In this document: in pieces, positions 59,371-61,292 of the stretch
How positions within the stretch are numbered: the stretch's first letter is position 1
Layout: each line of letters starts with the position of its first letter
Assembly (NCBI GenBank): GCA_947632195.1
Contig: CANROE010000008.1
Span: 1-61,292, forward strand
Direction of reading: 5' to 3'
Source of the DNA: an uncultured Clostridia bacterium
Lineage (GTDB): Bacteria; Bacillota; Clostridia; Christensenellales; Borkfalkiaceae
Length of the DNA stretch: 61,292 nucleotides
Notes under the pieces: generated by a model
The model's input: only the letters and a program-made list of their open reading frames with translations
Databases searched by the model: none
What the model was told of the DNA's origin: nothing
Translations under genes and position numbers: made by a program

Positions 59371-61044
59371 GTGAAAGTTAAAAGTATCGGGAAAACGCTT
59401 TTGTGCGCTGCGGCGATCGCTCTCTGCGGGATCGTATCTGTCCCCGGCGGCCTCTCTGCCTCTGCGGACGTCTCGCCCGCCCTTTGCGATGTGAACGGCG
59501 TCTCTTACCGCTATTTCGACGAGGCGCTCGCCGCCTGGAAACAGGGTACGACTTTGAAATTGTTGGCGGATTGCCCGCTTTCGGAGCTCAAAGACGTTTC
59601 CGATGCGCCCCTCGGGCTCGACAGTCTGTCCGTGACGGAGACCAAGACGCTCGACCTCAACGGAAAGACGCTCTCGGGCACGGAAAAGAGCTCCGTTCTC
59701 TACATTTCGGGCGCGGGCGTCACCTTTACCCTCACCGATTCCTCGGCCGCGAAAAACGGCAAGATCACGGGCGGTTCTTCCACGTTCGGCGGCGGGATCA
59801 ATGTCTCGGGCGCAACGCTTAATTTCAACGGCGGCGCGGTCACAGGCAACAGCGGCAACAGCGGCGGAGGAATTTATGCATCCGACGCTGCAGTCAATCT
59901 CGGCGGCGGGACGATCGAGGGGAATACGGCGGACTTCGGGGGAGGGCTCTATCTCTTCCGTAGCTCTCTGGAACTCGGTAAGGACGTTGCGTCCTCGGTG
60001 AGCGGGAACACGGCGACTACGCTGGGCGGAGGGATCTATGCCTACGGAACGGAGGAGGCCCGCTCCGTTCTCACCTTGAATGGCGGCAAGATCGACGGCA
60101 ATACCGCAGCGATGGGCGGTGGGATCGCCGTGTGGCAGGGCGCTTCCGTGCTGTTCGGCGAGAAAGCTGAGATCAGCGGCAACCATGCCGACGGCGGCGC
60201 GGGCGTGTACCTTTTCGGCAAGACCGCCGAAAAGAGTCATGCGGCCAATTTTGAAATGAACGGCGGAACGATCTCCTCCAATGTCGGCGGCAAATTTTTC
60301 GGCGGCGGCGTCAAGGTGGGCAACGGCGCAATTTTCAAAATGACGGCGGGCTCGGTCACGGGCAACAGCACGCAAGCAAACGGAGGCGGCATTTCTGCCG
60401 AAGAAGGCGCGGAGGTGTCCTTCGGAAAGAGCGCAAGCGTAAAACAGAATGTCTGCGGCTCCAAGGAGAACAACGTTTTCTATATCAGTGGGTGTAAGTT
60501 GTCCATCGGCAGCGATTTCAGCGGTGCGCTCGGACTCACATGTCTGGAATACGGCAAGATCTGCGATAAAAACGTGGCGACGCTCAACGGGATCGTCGCG
60601 GATGACCCCGACTTCGAGATCTATGCGCAGGATGACGGTATTTATTGCCGCAGCTACCTCCCCGTGCGGCTCTATATCGAAAAAATGCCCGCAAAGCTGA
60701 CCTATTCTTTGGGCGAGACCCCCGATCTTTCCGGAATGGTCGTGAAGGTCGTCTACAAAGATAAACGCGAAGTGGAAGTTAAAGATTATACCTTCGATGA
60801 GGCGCCTTTTGCCGAGGGGAACGCCGTCCGCAGGATCAGCTACACCGCAAACGGCGTTACGCTCTCCGCGCAGCTTGCGTTCAGTCTCAATCTCCCGACA
60901 GTGGACAACCCGCAACCGCAGCCGGATATTTTCCCCGGCGGTTTTATTGCCGTTGTCGTGCTGTCCGCTCTGTTCGTTGCCGCTGTGATTTTCGTCGCGA
61001 TCTATACGAACGGATTCAGAGGCCGAAAAAAGAAACAGAAGTAA
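59371..61044 (+). CDS. Surface protein with beta-helix GGGI repeats and Ig-like domain
   Basis: A 557-residue exported protein. A signal peptide covers about residues 1-34. Residues 100-370 form parallel beta-helix rungs with repeated G-G-G-I and NGG(K/T)I motifs (TFGGGINVSG, NSGGGIYASD, TLGGGIYAYG, AMGGGIAVWQ, FFGGGVKVGN). A Big_3-like domain follows (MPAKLTYSLGETPDLSGMVVKVVYKD). The C-terminus is a membrane helix with a basic end, anchoring it outside. The GTG start has a GAGGTG site. Likely adhesion or polysaccharide binding. Confidence 0.82.
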   Translation: MKVKSIGKTLLCAAAIALCGIVSVPGGLSASADVSPALCDVNGVSYRYFDEALAAWKQGTTLKLLADCPLSELKDVSDAPLGLDSLSVTETKTLDLNGKTLSGTEKSSVLYISGAGVTFTLTDSSAAKNGKITGGSSTFGGGINVSGATLNFNGGAVTGNSGNSGGGIYASDAAVNLGGGTIEGNTADFGGGLYLFRSSLELGKDVASSVSGNTATTLGGGIYAYGTEEARSVLTLNGGKIDGNTAAMGGGIAVWQGASVLFGEKAEISGNHADGGAGVYLFGKTAEKSHAANFEMNGGTISSNVGGKFFGGGVKVGNGAIFKMTAGSVTGNSTQANGGGISAEEGAEVSFGKSASVKQNVCGSKENNVFYISGCKLSIGSDFSGALGLTCLEYGKICDKNVATLNGIVADDPDFEIYAQDDGIYCRSYLPVRLYIEKMPAKLTYSLGETPDLSGMVVKVVYKDKREVEVKDYTFDEAPFAEGNAVRRISYTANGVTLSAQLAFSLNLPTVDNPQPQPDIFPGGFIAVVVLSALFVAAVIFVAIYTNGFRGRKKKQK

Positions 61045-61078
61045 AAACCGAGCGCCGAAAAGGCGGTATCATGAGAAA

Positions 61079-61107
61079 GGCTCCCGTAAATACAGCGGGA
61101 GTCTTTT
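61079..61107 (+). terminator. Terminator after the surface protein
   Basis: GGCTCCCG/CGGGAGTC stem with one G-T pair and a TTTT tail. Confidence 0.7.
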
Positions 61108-61155
61108 CAAAATCGAAAAAGGGGAAAAAGTTGTAAAATTTATATGTAAAAACGC

Positions 61156-61184
61156 TTGCCTTTTTTCGGTTTTTTTCTTATAAT
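61156..61184 (+). promoter_or_regulatory. Promoter of tRNA-Thr(CGT)
   Basis: -35 TTGCCT (61156-61161), 17-bp T-rich spacer, -10 TATAAT (61179-61184), 34 bp before the tRNA. Confidence 0.75.
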
Positions 61185-61218
61185 GAAAATGCTGTGCGGT
61201 AAAATAAATGCCGCCCAT

Positions 61219-61292
61219 GCTACTGTGGCTCAGTCGGTAGAGCAGCTGATTCGTAATCAGCAGGTCGCCGGTTCAAGTCCGGCCAGTAGCTC
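61219..61292 (+). tRNA. tRNA-Thr (anticodon CGT), truncated by window end
   Basis: Acceptor GCTACTG/CAGTAGC, anticodon stem GCTGA/TCAGC with loop TTCGTAA (anticodon CGT), T loop TTCAAGT. The sequence ends after the discriminator T and the first C of a presumably encoded CCA. Confidence 0.93.

Overview
The window looks like a chromosomal segment of an uncultured, G+C-rich, endospore-forming Clostridia-type Firmicute, probably a plant-fibre user of the gut. The evidence is SpoIVA, lipoproteins with Gram-positive lipoboxes, a TM1266-type hydrogenase-system regulator, class I Fe-S fumarase subunits, near-canonical sigma-A promoters with 17-bp spacers, and an arabinose/arabinan operon. There is no rRNA, CRISPR array, transposase or recognisable prophage. 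Taxonomy below class level is inference.

Layout. 1-1.3 kb: small hypothetical genes separated by near-identical terminator hairpins, one gene apparently frameshifted. 1.3-2.0 kb: tRNA-Ala(CGC) and tRNA-Val(CAC) with unusual duplicated 3' ends. 2.0-8.3 kb: fumarase/tartrate dehydratase beta-alpha, a divergent CPBP protease with rlmH, an M14 carboxypeptidase with tadA, and two membrane proteins. 8.4-12.6 kb: a TetR regulator facing two tandem thermolysin-like surface metallopeptidases. 12.8-21.1 kb: housekeeping genes prs, pth, mfd, a PrsA-like lipoprotein, uppP and a tiny YjzC-like protein. 21-25 kb: aldo/keto reductase, a CotJC-like ferritin-fold protein, and the TIGR03915/TIGR03916 radical-SAM DNA-repair pair. 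25-32.6 kb: a two-component system, a candidate small RNA, a Cys-rich repeat lipoprotein, a TM1266 regulator and a NitT/TauT-type ABC importer. 32.7-35 kb: tRNA-Thr(GGT) with a duplicated 3' end, then a small AT-richer islet (two XRE regulators, a Zn-ribbon-like peptide, a PH-SHOCT membrane protein). 35.3-38.4 kb: lysine/aspartate-family genes dapB, dapA and asd. 38.5-44.8 kb: a co-directional cluster (membrane protein, methyltransferase, hslO, TPR protein, HEAT-like protein, DUF3737). 44.8-47.4 kb: spoIVA and an MscS channel. 47.7-58 kb: arabinose/arabinan utilisation (L-ribulokinase, araD, araA, GH36, UDP-sugar pyrophosphorylase, GH51). 58-61 kb: a secreted ComEC-type metallo-beta-lactamase-fold protein, a beta-helix surface protein, and tRNA-Thr(CGT) cut by the window end.

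How the genes work together: GH51 and GH36 would release arabinose and galactose-type sugars, AraA-AraB-AraD convert arabinose to xylulose-5-phosphate, and the nucleotidyltransferase could activate a released sugar-1-phosphate. DapA, DapB and Asd supply diaminopimelate for the wall, and UppP recycles the wall lipid carrier. Almost every long intergenic gap is filled with short palindromic interspersed repeats of at least three families.

The most unusual signals are: (i) tRNA-Ala and tRNA-Thr loci in which the tRNA 3' end is copied downstream, each copy followed by a terminator, with antisense copies of the tRNA built into the terminator region; (ii) three genes whose -10 box lies exactly 6 nt before the ATG, implying leaderless mRNAs; (iii) an intrinsic terminator in the asd leader; (iv) a promoter-terminator unit without an ORF (candidate sRNA); and (v) a tandem CPDG(D/N)CPKQ lipoprotein. 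I do not see an obvious new defence system or large novel machine.
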